DNA of 64,000 nucleotides from Bacillota bacterium (GCA_023415055.1 JAEZLZ010000113.1:1-64000); one strand, 5' to 3'; shown: positions 27,801 to 36,202, numbered from the stretch's first letter. Numbers and translations are program-made. The notes: generated by a model not told the origin, from the sequence alone.

Positions 27801-28378
27801 TCGGCATAATCACGATATTCCAGAACTTCTATTTTCTGTACCTCATGGGAGGTTCGAAATCCATCAAAAAAATGAACGAAAGGCAATCGTCCCTTAATCG
27901 CTGCAAGATGGGCGATCGGAGCCAGATCAGCCACCTCTTGTACTGAACCTGAAGCTAGCAAAGCATATCCTGTCTGTCTGGTTGCCATAACATCCTGGTG
28001 GTCTCCGAAGATACTGAGTGCATGGGTTGCTATAGCGCGTGCACTGACATGAATTACTCCGGGTAGTAACTCTCCTGCTGTCTTATACATATTGGGAATC
28101 ATCAAAAGAAGTCCCTGCGAGGCGGTAAAGGTGGTTGTAAGCGCACCTGCCTGCAATGATCCATGAAAAGCGCCGGATGCACCTGCTTCCGACTGCAATT
28201 CCACTACGTTAACCTCTTGTCCAAAGATGTTCTTTCGTCCTTTCGCAGCCCACTCATCGGTAGATTCCGCCATACCGGAGGATGGGGTAATCGGATAAAT
28301 CGCAGCCACCTCTGTAAATGCATAAGCAGCATATGCGGCTGCCGTATTTCCATCAACTGTCATTTGAATCTTAGCCAT
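24809..28378 (-). CDS. nifJ: Pyruvate:ferredoxin (flavodoxin) oxidoreductase
   Basis: Single-chain PFOR of 1189 aa, the full family length. It converts pyruvate and CoA to acetyl-CoA and CO2 while reducing ferredoxin, and is the central fermentative step. The N-terminal domain starts with DGNTAAAYAAYAFTEVAAIYPITPSS. A 2[4Fe-4S] domain holds CIQCNQCAYICP (about residue 690) and CTGCGNCADVCP (about 747). The third cluster and TPP site lie in the C-terminal third, with GCSSIWAASAPSTAYTTN and GGDGWAYDIGYGG. It follows a 64-residue gene by 10 bp and ends at a compound terminator. Ferredoxin partners include the 13034-13225 product, by inference. Confidence 0.97.
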   Translation of the reverse strand: MAKIQMTVDGNTAAAYAAYAFTEVAAIYPITPSSGMAESTDEWAAKGRKNIFGQEVNVVELQSEAGASGAFHGSLQAGALTTTFTASQGLLLMIPNMYKTAGELLPGVIHVSARAIATHALSIFGDHQDVMATRQTGYALLASGSVQEVADLAPIAHLAAIKGRLPFVHFFDGFRTSHEVQKIEVLEYRDYAELIDMEAVKSFRERALSPNHPVIRGTAQNSDIYFQGREASNPFYQNIVPIVEEYLKRMSEFTGRKYGLFDYYGAPDAEYVIIAMGSVTQTIEQTIDYYNAQGEKYGLIKVHLYRPFSMEHFLGAMPSTVKKIAVLDRTKEPGAIGEPLYQDVCSCYLGKEHAPVIFGGRYGLASKDTNPGHIAAVFNNLKASMPKNNFTIGIEDDITKTSLPTVKELQVESQNITACQIWGLGSDGTVGANKQAIKIIGENSDLNVQAYFDYDSKKSGGLTVSHLRFGKEPIRSTYLVSHADYVACHNQSYVNKYDLLESCKQGGIFVLNTQWDEKELGEHLPDTLKKKMAEKEVEFYTINAINIAEEIGLGNRINMIMQGAFFKLTKILEEEVYTKELKSGIHKLYGKKGEKIVKMNEDAVDRGIKSVHKVTIPNEWKNLKPASSTKVEEPDFIKNIMRPMSELKGGELPVSAFKGIEDGTFPSGTTAYEKRGIAVNVPEWIEERCIQCNQCAYICPHAVIRPFLLDDEELKKAPDTFVTKKASGRNLEGYHYKIQISPMDCTGCGNCADVCPAKGKALIMQPIETQLPEQLTNWKFAVENIGFKENVAYTPAFKDSQFKAPLIEFSGACAGCGETPYIKLITQLFGERMMIANATGCSSIWAASAPSTAYTTNREGKGPSWANSLFEDNAEFGYGMYLAVKQLRNKLEQNMRLLIDKNVEEKVKEALHDWIHYKEDSKTTEEASRKVLDVLENFTSTDVELMQLVNEIKQNRDYLIKRSVWLVGGDGWAYDIGYGGLDHVMASGEDVNVLVFDTEVYSNTGGQASKSTPTAAIAKFAASGKRQGKKDLGRMMISYGNVYVAQVGINADNTQLIKALREAEEHHGPSIIIAYSPCINHGIKEGMGRSMATIKKAVQCGYWHLYRYNPALKEEGKNPFVLDSKEPTESFREFILGQVRYSSLAKEFPEKAEELFRQAELLSKERYAIYKQMAEAEPIGISVDWSTVE

Positions 28379-28388
28379 TCTTCTCCTC

Positions 28389-28583
28389 CTATAATTTACT
28401 TCCGTTATCTACCCAATCCTTCGCATCAATCACACCTTCGATCGAGGGTTTACTTACCTGATCCAGTTTATCCTTACTTTCAGAGCTCTGCCAGGCAGCA
28501 GTTCCTTCCTTGTTGGTCGGAATCACAGTATTGATTCGATTATTATTCTTACCCTGTAATTTATCTTTGTGTTTTATCAGCAT
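28389..28583 (-). CDS. Small DUF3787-like protein
   Basis: Polar protein of 64 aa with no helix or signal peptide. The pattern of a T-A-A-W motif (EGTAAWQSSESK) followed by KPS...V-DAKDWVDNG matches short clostridial DUF3787 proteins, some of which have been named as spore surface proteins; this is recalled family knowledge. A strong AAAGGAGG 7 nt before the ATG supports translation. It lies 10 bp upstream of PFOR and may be co-transcribed with it, or act as a short upstream cistron. A link between the two functions is unknown. Confidence 0.72.
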   Translation of the reverse strand: MLIKHKDKLQGKNNNRINTVIPTNKEGTAAWQSSESKDKLDQVSKPSIEGVIDAKDWVDNGSKL

Positions 28584-28756
28584 AATATGTCCTCCTTTAT
28601 AAGTTTGATTGATCAGAGTTTCTATTAATACATTGTTTCCGAAATCTCACCGCTCTATTACTTTTTCAAAGGACATTATTTTAATTTTTATTTCATGAAT
28701 TGAATGAATGGCGTACCTCTTTTACTTACTATTTTATTAGTTATGGTTAGTTTGAA

Positions 28757-29989
28757 TTACTCTTCCGAAACAAGACGCTTCTCACCCTGCAATGCCTGAA
28801 TCGGTGCAATATCCTGTGTGAATTCAAGCACACCCAGGAATTGTCCCTCTTTATCGCGAACGGCAAAATAACGAATATTAACAAATTTATCCTTCATTCT
28901 GATCCAGAAATCCTCATGGTCTTTCTTACCAGATCTTAAATCTGCCACGATCTCTTCCACGATATGGACACTTGCCGGTGGATGACAATTGGATACCTGC
29001 CTGCCGATAACGGCCTTTGTTCTTGGGAAGATACGTTCCTTCCCCTGAGTGAAGAATTTTACCGCACCGTCCTTATCAACAAAGGTGATATCCACCGGCA
29101 GGGTATTGAAGACCGCTTCTATCTCTGCCTGTGACATCAGACCGGTTTCAAAGTTAAGATAGCCATCTCCTGCCTTCATCTCACCTTGTTGTATTAATTT
29201 CTCCTCAACATCTACTCTGATCGGCTTCCATACCTGCCTCGGCTCATATAAGCAATATCCGATCTCATCGCTTTCTTTCGCTATCTTAAGCCACTCATCT
29301 TCGGAGAGTGTATCAAGTACCATAGGAAAGAGAATATTCTCTTCTTTAAAGATCATCTCCTCCACTCTGCCAAGTGCAGCCTCCAGCTGCTCACCCAGCA
29401 TATCCTTATGAATGGAAGAGTCTTTAATACGCACCATTACTTCTTTGAGTTCGGCACGGATCTCATCATCCACTCCCCACATAACCTTAGGCGGAGCAGT
29501 GATGCCATACTTCTCCATATAAGGGAATAACAGATTTTCTTTTCTTAGGTAGTGCTTATCAAGCTCCCGGAGCTTCGTCATATGCTCCATAAGCTTCTCT
29601 CTGCTTTCTGTGGTGTCCTCCTGAACCAAAAGCTCTATTGTCGGCCGCAGTTGTTTACGAATCAGTCTTTCAATAGCTCTGTTCTCTGCCTTGAAGGTAA
29701 ATACCGGATGTCCCGGGTTATCCTCTTCCTTCTCCGGCCTGTGAATCTCTTCAATGGAACCCTTGAATACAGCGGCATGTACATCGCAAAGTCTCTGAAC
29801 TTCACTTACCGGCATTCCCTCTTTGATCAGGGCTGTCTCCATTGCAGATATTTCGGTAGCAGATACTCCTTCAATCATTTGACCAAAGCGTTCCTTGACC
29901 TCTTCGACACTTTTTCCGTCATGTAATTCCATAATCAGCTCTTTCAATACCTTTTGACGATATTCACGATTATTGATGTACTCACTCAT
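28757..29989 (-). CDS. DUF438 protein with hemerythrin-like and PAS domains
   Basis: Cytosolic protein of 410 aa in three parts. Residues 1-80 are DUF438. About 95-250 form a hemerythrin-like four-helix domain with HPVFTFKAENRAI, HYLRKENLLFPYMEKYG and EEMIFKEENILFPMVLD supplying His/Glu ligands of a di-iron site. About 285-400 are a PAS-like domain with GLMSQAEIEAVFNTLPVDITFVD. Such proteins are implicated in oxygen or nitric oxide handling. GTTAG-rich sequence precedes the ATG, with GGAG about 7 nt upstream. It stands alone; a DUF1858 protein, a frequent companion of this family, is encoded at 35759-35995. Confidence 0.9.
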   Translation of the reverse strand: MSEYINNREYRQKVLKELIMELHDGKSVEEVKERFGQMIEGVSATEISAMETALIKEGMPVSEVQRLCDVHAAVFKGSIEEIHRPEKEEDNPGHPVFTFKAENRAIERLIRKQLRPTIELLVQEDTTESREKLMEHMTKLRELDKHYLRKENLLFPYMEKYGITAPPKVMWGVDDEIRAELKEVMVRIKDSSIHKDMLGEQLEAALGRVEEMIFKEENILFPMVLDTLSEDEWLKIAKESDEIGYCLYEPRQVWKPIRVDVEEKLIQQGEMKAGDGYLNFETGLMSQAEIEAVFNTLPVDITFVDKDGAVKFFTQGKERIFPRTKAVIGRQVSNCHPPASVHIVEEIVADLRSGKKDHEDFWIRMKDKFVNIRYFAVRDKEGQFLGVLEFTQDIAPIQALQGEKRLVSEE

Positions 29990-30245
29990 GGTTAGCTCCT
30001 CCTTTATCTTATTTATTATGACCCTCCCTATGTCTTTCTAATTGATATGAAATACTATATCATCTTCTTTATTATGCTTTCTCTTATGGTAGTTTTGCCT
30101 GTCTCTGCGTTAATATCCATTCTTTCTGTAAATATAACAGTAGTTACGATGATGCAACCAGAAGATTTATCTATAGAATATAGCGGATTATGGAAAATAT
30201 CTGTGACAGTGCTCACAATATTTTTATGAGGAACATAACTGCTGA

Positions 30246-30270
30246 TGTGGTCCGCTTCGCTGGACACACG
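30246..30270. repeat. Palindromic intergenic repeat, family 2, copy 2
   Basis: TGTGGTCC and GGACACACG flank GCTTCGCT. It shares the CTTCGCTGGACACACG run with copy 1 (13248-13278), but the left stem is two bases shorter. Confidence 0.55.
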
Positions 30271-30299
30271 AAAAATAACACGCGTTGCACAGAATAAAA

Positions 30300-30344
30300 A
30301 ATGACTATACAATTTGATAATAATCATCAAATTATATAATCATT
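30300..30344 (-). terminator. Terminator of the APC permease gene
   Basis: A long A/T-rich stem (AATGA-x-TATA-x-AATTTGAT against ATCAAATT-x-TATA-x-TCATT) is followed on the minus strand by TTTTTT. It begins 24 bp past the stop codon. Confidence 0.7.
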
Positions 30345-30367
30345 TTAAATAACATATTATAATTCTT

Positions 30368-31705
30368 CTATATGACCTTTGATTTATTTATGCGGTAATA
30401 GAGATATCCTGCTAAAATAATCATAAAGCATACCAGGAAATAGTATATGAAGAGCGGGTGCGAAACACTTCCGGATATGATGACGAGTGATCCGATCGTC
30501 GCAAGGATCGGGATAAGATATCCCTTGATTTTACTGCTGATCTCTCCTTTTTTTGCCAATTTCATAACAGCAAAATACAATACGATATAATTCAGGTAAC
30601 TTACTCCAATTGCAATCTCCGATACATCTCCGCGCATGCCCATTTTCTGGGTGATATAATGAATTGCCATCCAAATCAATGATAATACATAAGCAAAGAT
30701 TGCAGAATTAAAAGGCATTCCATTCAAATTCGAATTTTCTTTCTTAAGCCATGCACTTCCCGGAATCATGTTACGAAGAGCTAAGGAGTATGGCATTCGG
30801 ATAAATCCAAGAGTAAGACCGTTCACCGTGCCGAGTACTGAGATCACTACGAAGATCAATATAATCTTTGCTCCAACATCTCCAAAGAGCTTGGTTGCTG
30901 CGGTGAAAGCAGAGGCATCTCCCTGCTCTAATATTGTCTGCGGGCCGATCAGTGCTGTAATCCCGACAAAATATAATACATAGGCCATTAATATTACAAG
31001 CGGTGATATTGTTAATGCCAAGGGAAGATTTCTCTTGCTGTTTTTGATTTCTCCGCAGATGGAGGTAGCAACGATCCAGCCGTCAAAGGAAAAAGCAATC
31101 GGAGCAAAAGCAGCGATCCAACCAAAACCGCCGGCAACTTTGGCAAAGCCTGCAGTTCCCTCTGTAATCAATTCTCCCGGTTTACCGAGCAGAAGACCTG
31201 CAATGGCAATAATCAATAAGGGTATTAGTTTAATCACCATAGACGCATTCTGAAAGTATCCTCCCAGCTTAGCAGACAGTGTATTAATGATAAATAAACC
31301 GGTTAAGCTCCCTAGACCGATTAATGTCGTTGTCTCAAGGGTGAATTCTAATCCGAATAACTGACTGATGTAAATACCGGTTACCCAAGCAACAACAGCA
31401 GATAATGTGGGAAGATACAGAAAGGTCTGAAACCATCCAAAGGCACAGGAAGGTCCGATTCCCACAAATTCCTCCGTGTATGCGATTACTCCCCCAGGCT
31501 TATCCGTTCTTGTGGCAAGCTGGGAGATTGCTAAACATCCGAATACAATTGCTATAGCGGCAATAAAGAAAATAATAATGCCCAGAATCACATTACCATT
31601 GGTATATCCTAGTACATTATCCGCCTTAAAAAATATTCCTGACCCGATTACAACCCCTGTAATCATGGTAATTGCAGTAAACAACCCATACCTTCTCTTA
31701 TCCAT
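30368..31705 (-). CDS. APC-family amino-acid permease
   Basis: Cytoplasmic membrane transporter of 445 aa with about twelve helices. The N terminus TMITGVVIGSGIFFKADNVLG (residues about 15-35) holds the G-x-G-S-G-I-F motif of helix 1 that contacts the substrate backbone. FSFDGWIVATSICGEIKNSKRNLP near residue 205 is the conserved helix 6/loop region of APC permeases. It resembles the serine/threonine exchanger and YhdG-like groups, but the substrate cannot be fixed. Ribosome-binding sequence AAAGGAG lies rather far (about 14 nt) from the ATG. It is monocistronic with its own terminator. Confidence 0.9.
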   Translation of the reverse strand: MDKRRYGLFTAITMITGVVIGSGIFFKADNVLGYTNGNVILGIIIFFIAAIAIVFGCLAISQLATRTDKPGGVIAYTEEFVGIGPSCAFGWFQTFLYLPTLSAVVAWVTGIYISQLFGLEFTLETTTLIGLGSLTGLFIINTLSAKLGGYFQNASMVIKLIPLLIIAIAGLLLGKPGELITEGTAGFAKVAGGFGWIAAFAPIAFSFDGWIVATSICGEIKNSKRNLPLALTISPLVILMAYVLYFVGITALIGPQTILEQGDASAFTAATKLFGDVGAKIILIFVVISVLGTVNGLTLGFIRMPYSLALRNMIPGSAWLKKENSNLNGMPFNSAIFAYVLSLIWMAIHYITQKMGMRGDVSEIAIGVSYLNYIVLYFAVMKLAKKGEISSKIKGYLIPILATIGSLVIISGSVSHPLFIYYFLVCFMIILAGYLYYRINKSKVI

Positions 31706-31861
31706 TTACGTTAATTCTTCTCCTTTAATTTGTTAAGCAAATTTGGGTAATAATTAGTTGATTTATACATCTCACAACCTTAATAATATATCATTTATAG
31801 AACATTTATTCAAGAAATTTTTCTCAGTTCCATCTAGTTTACTTCCTTATCGTTCCTATTA

Positions 31862-31887
31862 GTTCAGCTTCGATGGACCACACGACA
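31862..31887. repeat. Palindromic intergenic repeat, family 2, degenerate copy 3
   Basis: Its reverse complement reads GTCGTGTGGTCCA followed by TCGAAGCTGAAC, matching the left arm of copy 1 but with a decayed second arm. Confidence 0.4.
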
Positions 31888-31893
31888 TAAAGG

Positions 31894-31955
31894 AAGCGAT
31901 ATCTGCCGTGGTAACCTTGAACTAGTCAGGGGGGTTCCTGCAGCAGCTATCGCTT
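31894..31955 (-). terminator. Hairpin at the 3' end of the gnd-zwf-cyclase operon
   Basis: AAGCGATA (31894-31901) pairs with TATCGCTT (31948-31955), with CTGC/GCAG inside. It starts about 9 bp past the cyclase stop codon. The T tract is short, so it may protect the mRNA end rather than terminate alone. Confidence 0.5.
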
Positions 31956-31963
31956 AATTTAGC

Positions 31964-32596
31964 TTATCGGATTAAAATAGCCCTCACCGGTGCGGCTTCT
32001 GTTCCCTTAATATTTAGTGGCAGAGCAATGAGTTCATATCTTCCCTCCGTAATATCAGCCAATCGAAGTCCTTCCAGTATATGAGCCCCGATTTCCATCA
32101 GCGCCAGATGAGTCTCATGTCCCGGTTGGTCTCGTTCAATCCCCAATGCATCAATACCGACTCCTTTCACCTTCCTCTCAGCCAGATATTTTGCTCCGCT
32201 TCGATCAAGATAGATGAACTTTTCCTCGAGTATTGGTTCAAAGGAATTACGTGTCTTAAATAATATGAAATCACCCGGCTCGATATCCTTACTCTCCAGA
32301 TCCTCTGCTGTAATTTTATCGGTCGCCTGTGTCAGGTTGAGTACCTTACAGTCTGTGATCAATTCCTCAAGCTTTAGAGTATCCATCGTATTTCCTCCGG
32401 GGATCATGTGAAGTGTTCGATCCAGATGCGTCCCTGTATGCATATTCATAAGGATACTGCTTTCATAGGCGGTTCCTGTAGTGAAATCACTCTCCACCTT
32501 AATCACAGGACGTTTTTCATTCTTCCCTTTGTATACCGGCATATCCATTGTAACCGGCATTGATATGTCATAGACTGTCTTATTCTGTTTCTCCAT
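31964..32596 (-). CDS. Cyclase/kynurenine formamidase family metal-dependent hydrolase
   Basis: Cytosolic protein of 210 aa in the KynB-like cyclase family. The signature H-x-G-T-H-x-D is clear (MHTGTHLDRTLHM, about residues 50-62), and VGIDALGIERDQPGHETH near residue 150 holds the second conserved region. These enzymes hydrolyse amides or lactone-like substrates using two metal ions. MEKQNK was chosen as start because GGAGG lies 5 nt upstream and this avoids overlap with zwf. It begins 11 bp after the zwf stop codon, so it is likely translated from the same mRNA; a role near the pentose phosphate pathway is only suggested by that position. Confidence 0.85.
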   Translation of the reverse strand: MEKQNKTVYDISMPVTMDMPVYKGKNEKRPVIKVESDFTTGTAYESSILMNMHTGTHLDRTLHMIPGGNTMDTLKLEELITDCKVLNLTQATDKITAEDLESKDIEPGDFILFKTRNSFEPILEEKFIYLDRSGAKYLAERKVKGVGIDALGIERDQPGHETHLALMEIGAHILEGLRLADITEGRYELIALPLNIKGTEAAPVRAILIR

Positions 32597-32607
32597 AATA
32601 GCCTCCA

Positions 32608-34104
32608 TTATACATGCCACCATTTTCTACCGTCTCTTGCGAGCAGCTCGAATGCTCTAACTGGTCCCATGGAGCCGGCATCATAATTAGGAAATACATG
32701 CTTTTTCTGTTCTCTATATTGAATTAGCTGGTCTGCAATCGTCCAAGCTGCCTCCACCTCATCCCACCTTGAGAATAGGGTTGCATCCCCTCTCAGAATA
32801 TCATGAATCAACCGCTCATAAGCTTCCGGGGTATTGCCCTGGGTAGGACTGAAGGAACTAGTGTCCATCTGAGTCGGTACAATTCCGTGATGAGAGTTAA
32901 AATCCTTTGTATTAAACTGAAAAAATACACCTACATTTGGTTGGATTCGTAGTACCAGAAGATTTGGTTCCTGGATCTCCTGGTCCTTAAAATATAATAT
33001 ATTAGGTAAATCCTTAAATTGAACGACAATCTCCGCAGAGCTTTTACCTAGCCTCTTTCCGGTCCTGATATAAAAGGGAGTCCCTGCCCAGCGAAAATTA
33101 TTAATATGAAGCTTTAATGCTACAAAGGTCTCTGTGACAGAGCTCTTCGGTACATTTAGTTCCTCCCTGTAGCCGACTACCGGACTACCCTCGATGACTC
33201 CGGGTCCATACTGACCAAAAACAACATTATCCCTTAAAAACTCCGGTGTAATATCTTCAATCGCTTCCAATACCTTCTGTTTCTCCGTACGAATTGAGTC
33301 AGTCTTTAGATTAATCGGTGGTTCCATTGCTACCATAGAAAGGATCTGAATGATGTGATTTTGGATCATATCCCGCATGGCACCGGAATGCTCATAATAC
33401 CCTCCTCTGGTGCCGACTCCAAGCTTCTCCGTTAGAGAGATTTGGATATTATCGATGAACTTGTTATTCCATATCGACTCAAAGATTGAATTGCAGAACC
33501 GAAGAACCATGATGTTCTGTATCATTTCCTTTCCCAGATAATGATCAATGCGATAGATATCCTTCTCTGGGAATACCTCTAATATCTTGTTATTTAATTT
33601 TCTGGCAGTCTTCAGATCTTTACCGAAGGGCTTCTCGATTACTAATCGGCTCCAGGCTTCCGGCCTGGTAGCCATATTACTGTTTTGAAGTCCCTGAACA
33701 ATGGTCTCAAAATATTCCGGTGCCACTGCCAGATAGAACACCCGGTTTCCACCGGTGGAATACTTATGATCCAGTTTCTCCAGATACTCCTTCAAGCCTG
33801 TAAATCCTTCCAAATTCGTGAAGTCAAACTGATAATAATGTATCATTCCATTCAGTTTATTCCAGATCGATTCATCCAGCTTATTTCTGGAATGTTTCTG
33901 AATAGATGCATAAATATCCTTTCGGTATTCCTCCTCTGATTTATCTCTTCTTCCGACACTGACAACAGCAAAATGTTCGGGGAGCAGCTGGTCAAGTACC
34001 AGATTATATAAAGCAGGCATCAGCTTACGATTCGTCAGATCACCGGTACCGCCGAAAATTACCAGTATAGCCGATAGATTTGAATCTATCATTTTATTAT
34101 CCAT
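32608..34104 (-). CDS. zwf: Glucose-6-phosphate 1-dehydrogenase
   Basis: Cytosolic enzyme of 498 aa oxidising glucose-6-phosphate to 6-phosphogluconolactone with NADP+. The N-terminal Rossmann motif is GGTGDLTNRKL near residue 18, and the catalytic and substrate-binding segment RIDHYLGKE lies near residue 183. EKPFGKDL (about 157) and the C-terminal FNTKDF region are also typical. GGAGG lies 8 nt before the ATG. It follows gnd by 48 bp and precedes the cyclase gene, forming an oxidative pentose phosphate operon that supplies NADPH. No gluconolactonase was recognised beside it. Confidence 0.96.
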   Translation of the reverse strand: MDNKMIDSNLSAILVIFGGTGDLTNRKLMPALYNLVLDQLLPEHFAVVSVGRRDKSEEEYRKDIYASIQKHSRNKLDESIWNKLNGMIHYYQFDFTNLEGFTGLKEYLEKLDHKYSTGGNRVFYLAVAPEYFETIVQGLQNSNMATRPEAWSRLVIEKPFGKDLKTARKLNNKILEVFPEKDIYRIDHYLGKEMIQNIMVLRFCNSIFESIWNNKFIDNIQISLTEKLGVGTRGGYYEHSGAMRDMIQNHIIQILSMVAMEPPINLKTDSIRTEKQKVLEAIEDITPEFLRDNVVFGQYGPGVIEGSPVVGYREELNVPKSSVTETFVALKLHINNFRWAGTPFYIRTGKRLGKSSAEIVVQFKDLPNILYFKDQEIQEPNLLVLRIQPNVGVFFQFNTKDFNSHHGIVPTQMDTSSFSPTQGNTPEAYERLIHDILRGDATLFSRWDEVEAAWTIADQLIQYREQKKHVFPNYDAGSMGPVRAFELLARDGRKWWHV

Positions 34105-34152
34105 ATGTTAAACCTCCCTCTTCTGCTATAATATGGTTCCACTGCTGCATAA

Positions 34153-35559
34153 TTACCACTGTGTATGATACGTTCCCTCACGATCAATCCGCTCATAGGT
34201 GTGTGCTCCAAAATAGTCTCTTTGTGCCTGTAGCAGATTTGTAGGAAGTTCCTCGGAACGGTAACTGTCATAATAAGCAAGGCTGCTTGAAAATGCAGGC
34301 ACACTGATTCCGTTCGAGATTGCCGTCTTGATCACTTCTCTCCAATCCTCTTGATATTCATTGATACTGTTCTTAAAGTAATCCGCCATTAAAAGGTTAA
34401 TCAAATTAGGATTCTGATCATACGCTTTACTAATCTGGTTTAAAAATTGAGCACGGATGATACAGCCGCCACGGAAGATCTTAGCAATATCACTGTAGCG
34501 AAGTTTCCAGTCAAACTGTTCAGATGCAGTTCGCATTAAGCCAAAGCCCTGCGCATAAGCGCATATTTTGCTGGCATAAAGCGCTCTGCGAATAGCCTCA
34601 ACAAAGTCCTTTGACTTCGTTACGGGAGTCTTCGGTCCCATAAGACTGCGACTGGCATTTACACGTTCCTGCTTCATAGCGGAAAGAGATCTCTCATATA
34701 CCGCAGTCGTAATTGTTGGTGCCGGTACTCCAAGATCCAGGGAAATCTGTCCGGTCCATTTACCTGTGCCCTTCTGTCCTGCGACATCCAGTATCATATC
34801 TACCAGATAATTATCGGTTGCCGTGTCTTTCTTACCGAAGATATCGGCTGTGATTTCGATTAAATAGCTATTCAGCTCACCCTTATTCCACTCTGCGAAA
34901 ACCTCCTGCAGCTCCTTCGGGGTTAATCCGAGTACCTTTTTCATGATTTGGTAAGCCTCTCCTATGAGTTGCATGTCAGCATATTCTATTCCATTATGGA
35001 CCATCTTTACAAAATGGCCAGCTCCGTTTTCTCCTATATAAGTGCTGCATGTTTCTCCCTCGACCTTTGCAGAAATAGCGGTCAGAACCGGCTCAATCAA
35101 AGCATATGACTCTTGATTGCCTCCCGGCATAATGGCAGGTCCTTTTCTTGCCCCCTCTTCACCACCGGAAATTCCGATTCCAAGATAACGGATGGAAAGC
35201 TTCTCCAGCTCCTTGCTTCTGCGAATCGTATCCAGATAATAAGAATTCCCTCCGTCCATCAAAAGATCACCTTTCGATAATAAAGGCAGCAGCTGCCGTA
35301 TTGTTTCGTCAACCGCATCTCCCGCCTTAACCATCAGTATAATTTTACGTGGTGGTTCTAAAGACTCCACAAATTCCTCTAGTGTATAAAAGCCTTCAAC
35401 ATTACTTCGGAAAGCTTCTTCATTTATTTCATTTAATAATTCACGAGTTTTTAAAGATGATCGATTATAAACCGATACCCGAAAGCCATGTTCTGCAATA
35501 TTCAGAGCCAAATTCTTACCCATAACTGCCAGACCGATTACTCCAACCTGTTGTCTCAT
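34153..35559 (-). CDS. gnd: 6-phosphogluconate dehydrogenase, decarboxylating
   Basis: Cytosolic enzyme of 468 aa, full family length, converting 6-phosphogluconate to ribulose-5-phosphate and CO2 with NADP+. The dinucleotide motif is GLAVMGKNLALN near residue 9, followed by VYNRSS, which points to NADP+. The active-site region has GISGGEEGARKGPAIMPGG near residue 127 and HFVKMVHNGIEYADMQL near 184. The C-terminal tail ends at GAHTYERIDREGTYHTQW as in dimeric enzymes. MRQQVG was chosen as start because GGAGG lies 8 nt upstream. First gene of the gnd-zwf-cyclase operon. Confidence 0.96.
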   Translation of the reverse strand: MRQQVGVIGLAVMGKNLALNIAEHGFRVSVYNRSSLKTRELLNEINEEAFRSNVEGFYTLEEFVESLEPPRKIILMVKAGDAVDETIRQLLPLLSKGDLLMDGGNSYYLDTIRRSKELEKLSIRYLGIGISGGEEGARKGPAIMPGGNQESYALIEPVLTAISAKVEGETCSTYIGENGAGHFVKMVHNGIEYADMQLIGEAYQIMKKVLGLTPKELQEVFAEWNKGELNSYLIEITADIFGKKDTATDNYLVDMILDVAGQKGTGKWTGQISLDLGVPAPTITTAVYERSLSAMKQERVNASRSLMGPKTPVTKSKDFVEAIRRALYASKICAYAQGFGLMRTASEQFDWKLRYSDIAKIFRGGCIIRAQFLNQISKAYDQNPNLINLLMADYFKNSINEYQEDWREVIKTAISNGISVPAFSSSLAYYDSYRSEELPTNLLQAQRDYFGAHTYERIDREGTYHTQW

Positions 35560-35758
35560 ATCTGATACCTCCATTATTTATCCTATTGATAATTGTATAT
35601 TACTGTAGTTGAATTCTCATTTCATTATTTATTATAATATAAGAAGTTTTATTTTTATGTGAATTAGTTACACATTACGAGTATCCTGGTGCTATTAATA
35701 ACAGATTTTACAATATTGAATTTTACTGCTTTGATACCTACATGTAACTATGTTAATT

Positions 35759-35995
35759 CTATAAATGATTGATTATTTCAAAACCATGTTCCTCTAGATA
35801 ATCGATTATTATTATAAGGTCAATTTTCTTTGCCACAGCACCCTTTGGCAAAGTCATAAAGCGTCCGACACTGGCCAGCATGCCCGGTTTCATGATGTCT
35901 TTGAAGCCAAGCTCCGTAAGTATCTGAGGTAATTCCGGGTACTGGATACAAAGCCCATATACTGATTTTGACAGATCGATTTGTTTTTCACTCAT
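35759..35995 (-). CDS. DUF1858 domain protein
   Basis: Small soluble protein of 78 aa. The DUF1858 pattern is seen: an N-terminal ID-L-SKSVYGL strand-helix, then YPELPQILTELGFKDI and GRFMTLPKGAVAKKIDL. Some family members bind metal or heme-like ligands through cysteine, but no cysteine other than the one at residue 17 is present here. GGAAGG precedes the ATG. The domain often accompanies DUF438 hemerythrin proteins, one of which lies about 6 kb away. It stands alone between gnd and the flavoprotein gene. Function unknown. Confidence 0.82.
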   Translation of the reverse strand: MSEKQIDLSKSVYGLCIQYPELPQILTELGFKDIMKPGMLASVGRFMTLPKGAVAKKIDLIIIIDYLEEHGFEIINHL

Positions 35996-36182
35996 AATGA
36001 ACCTTCCTCTCTTAATTATAATTAAAGTTTATGGTATCTTCAACGCCATTTCTGTGATTTAAATCACACATATTAAATTTAATTGTTTACAATTAACTTA
36101 TATTTAATTCATAAACATAGATAGTTAAAAAAAACACTTTCTAGGCTTTCAGTGAAGTAACGCTGTTAGAATACATTGAAAC

Positions 36183-36201
36183 GTGCGCCTGCCGGGCGCA
36201 C
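36183..36201. other. GC-rich hairpin
   Basis: GTGCGCC (36183-36189) and GGCGCAC (36195-36201) form a perfect stem with a 5-nt loop. It lies just past the T tract of the flavoprotein terminator and may be a second, back-up structure. Confidence 0.4.
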
Positions 36202-36202
36202 T

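Larger units (their letters stand above)
29990..30367. other. Intergenic gap of about 380 bp
   Basis: Contains the family 2 repeat at 30246-30270 and the permease terminator at 30300-30344. A 60-codon hydrophobic frame (30047-30229, plus strand) lacks a ribosome-binding site. Nothing else was recognised. Confidence 0.5.

Noticed and set aside
30047..30229. 60-codon hydrophobic plus-strand frame resembling a signal peptide protein
   Set aside because: No ribosome-binding site before the ATG, no recognised family, and it lies in an AT-rich gap where such frames arise by chance.
31894..31955. The hairpin between cyclase and APC permease genes as a riboswitch
   Set aside because: It lies directly past the cyclase stop, far from the permease start, and shows no known aptamer core.
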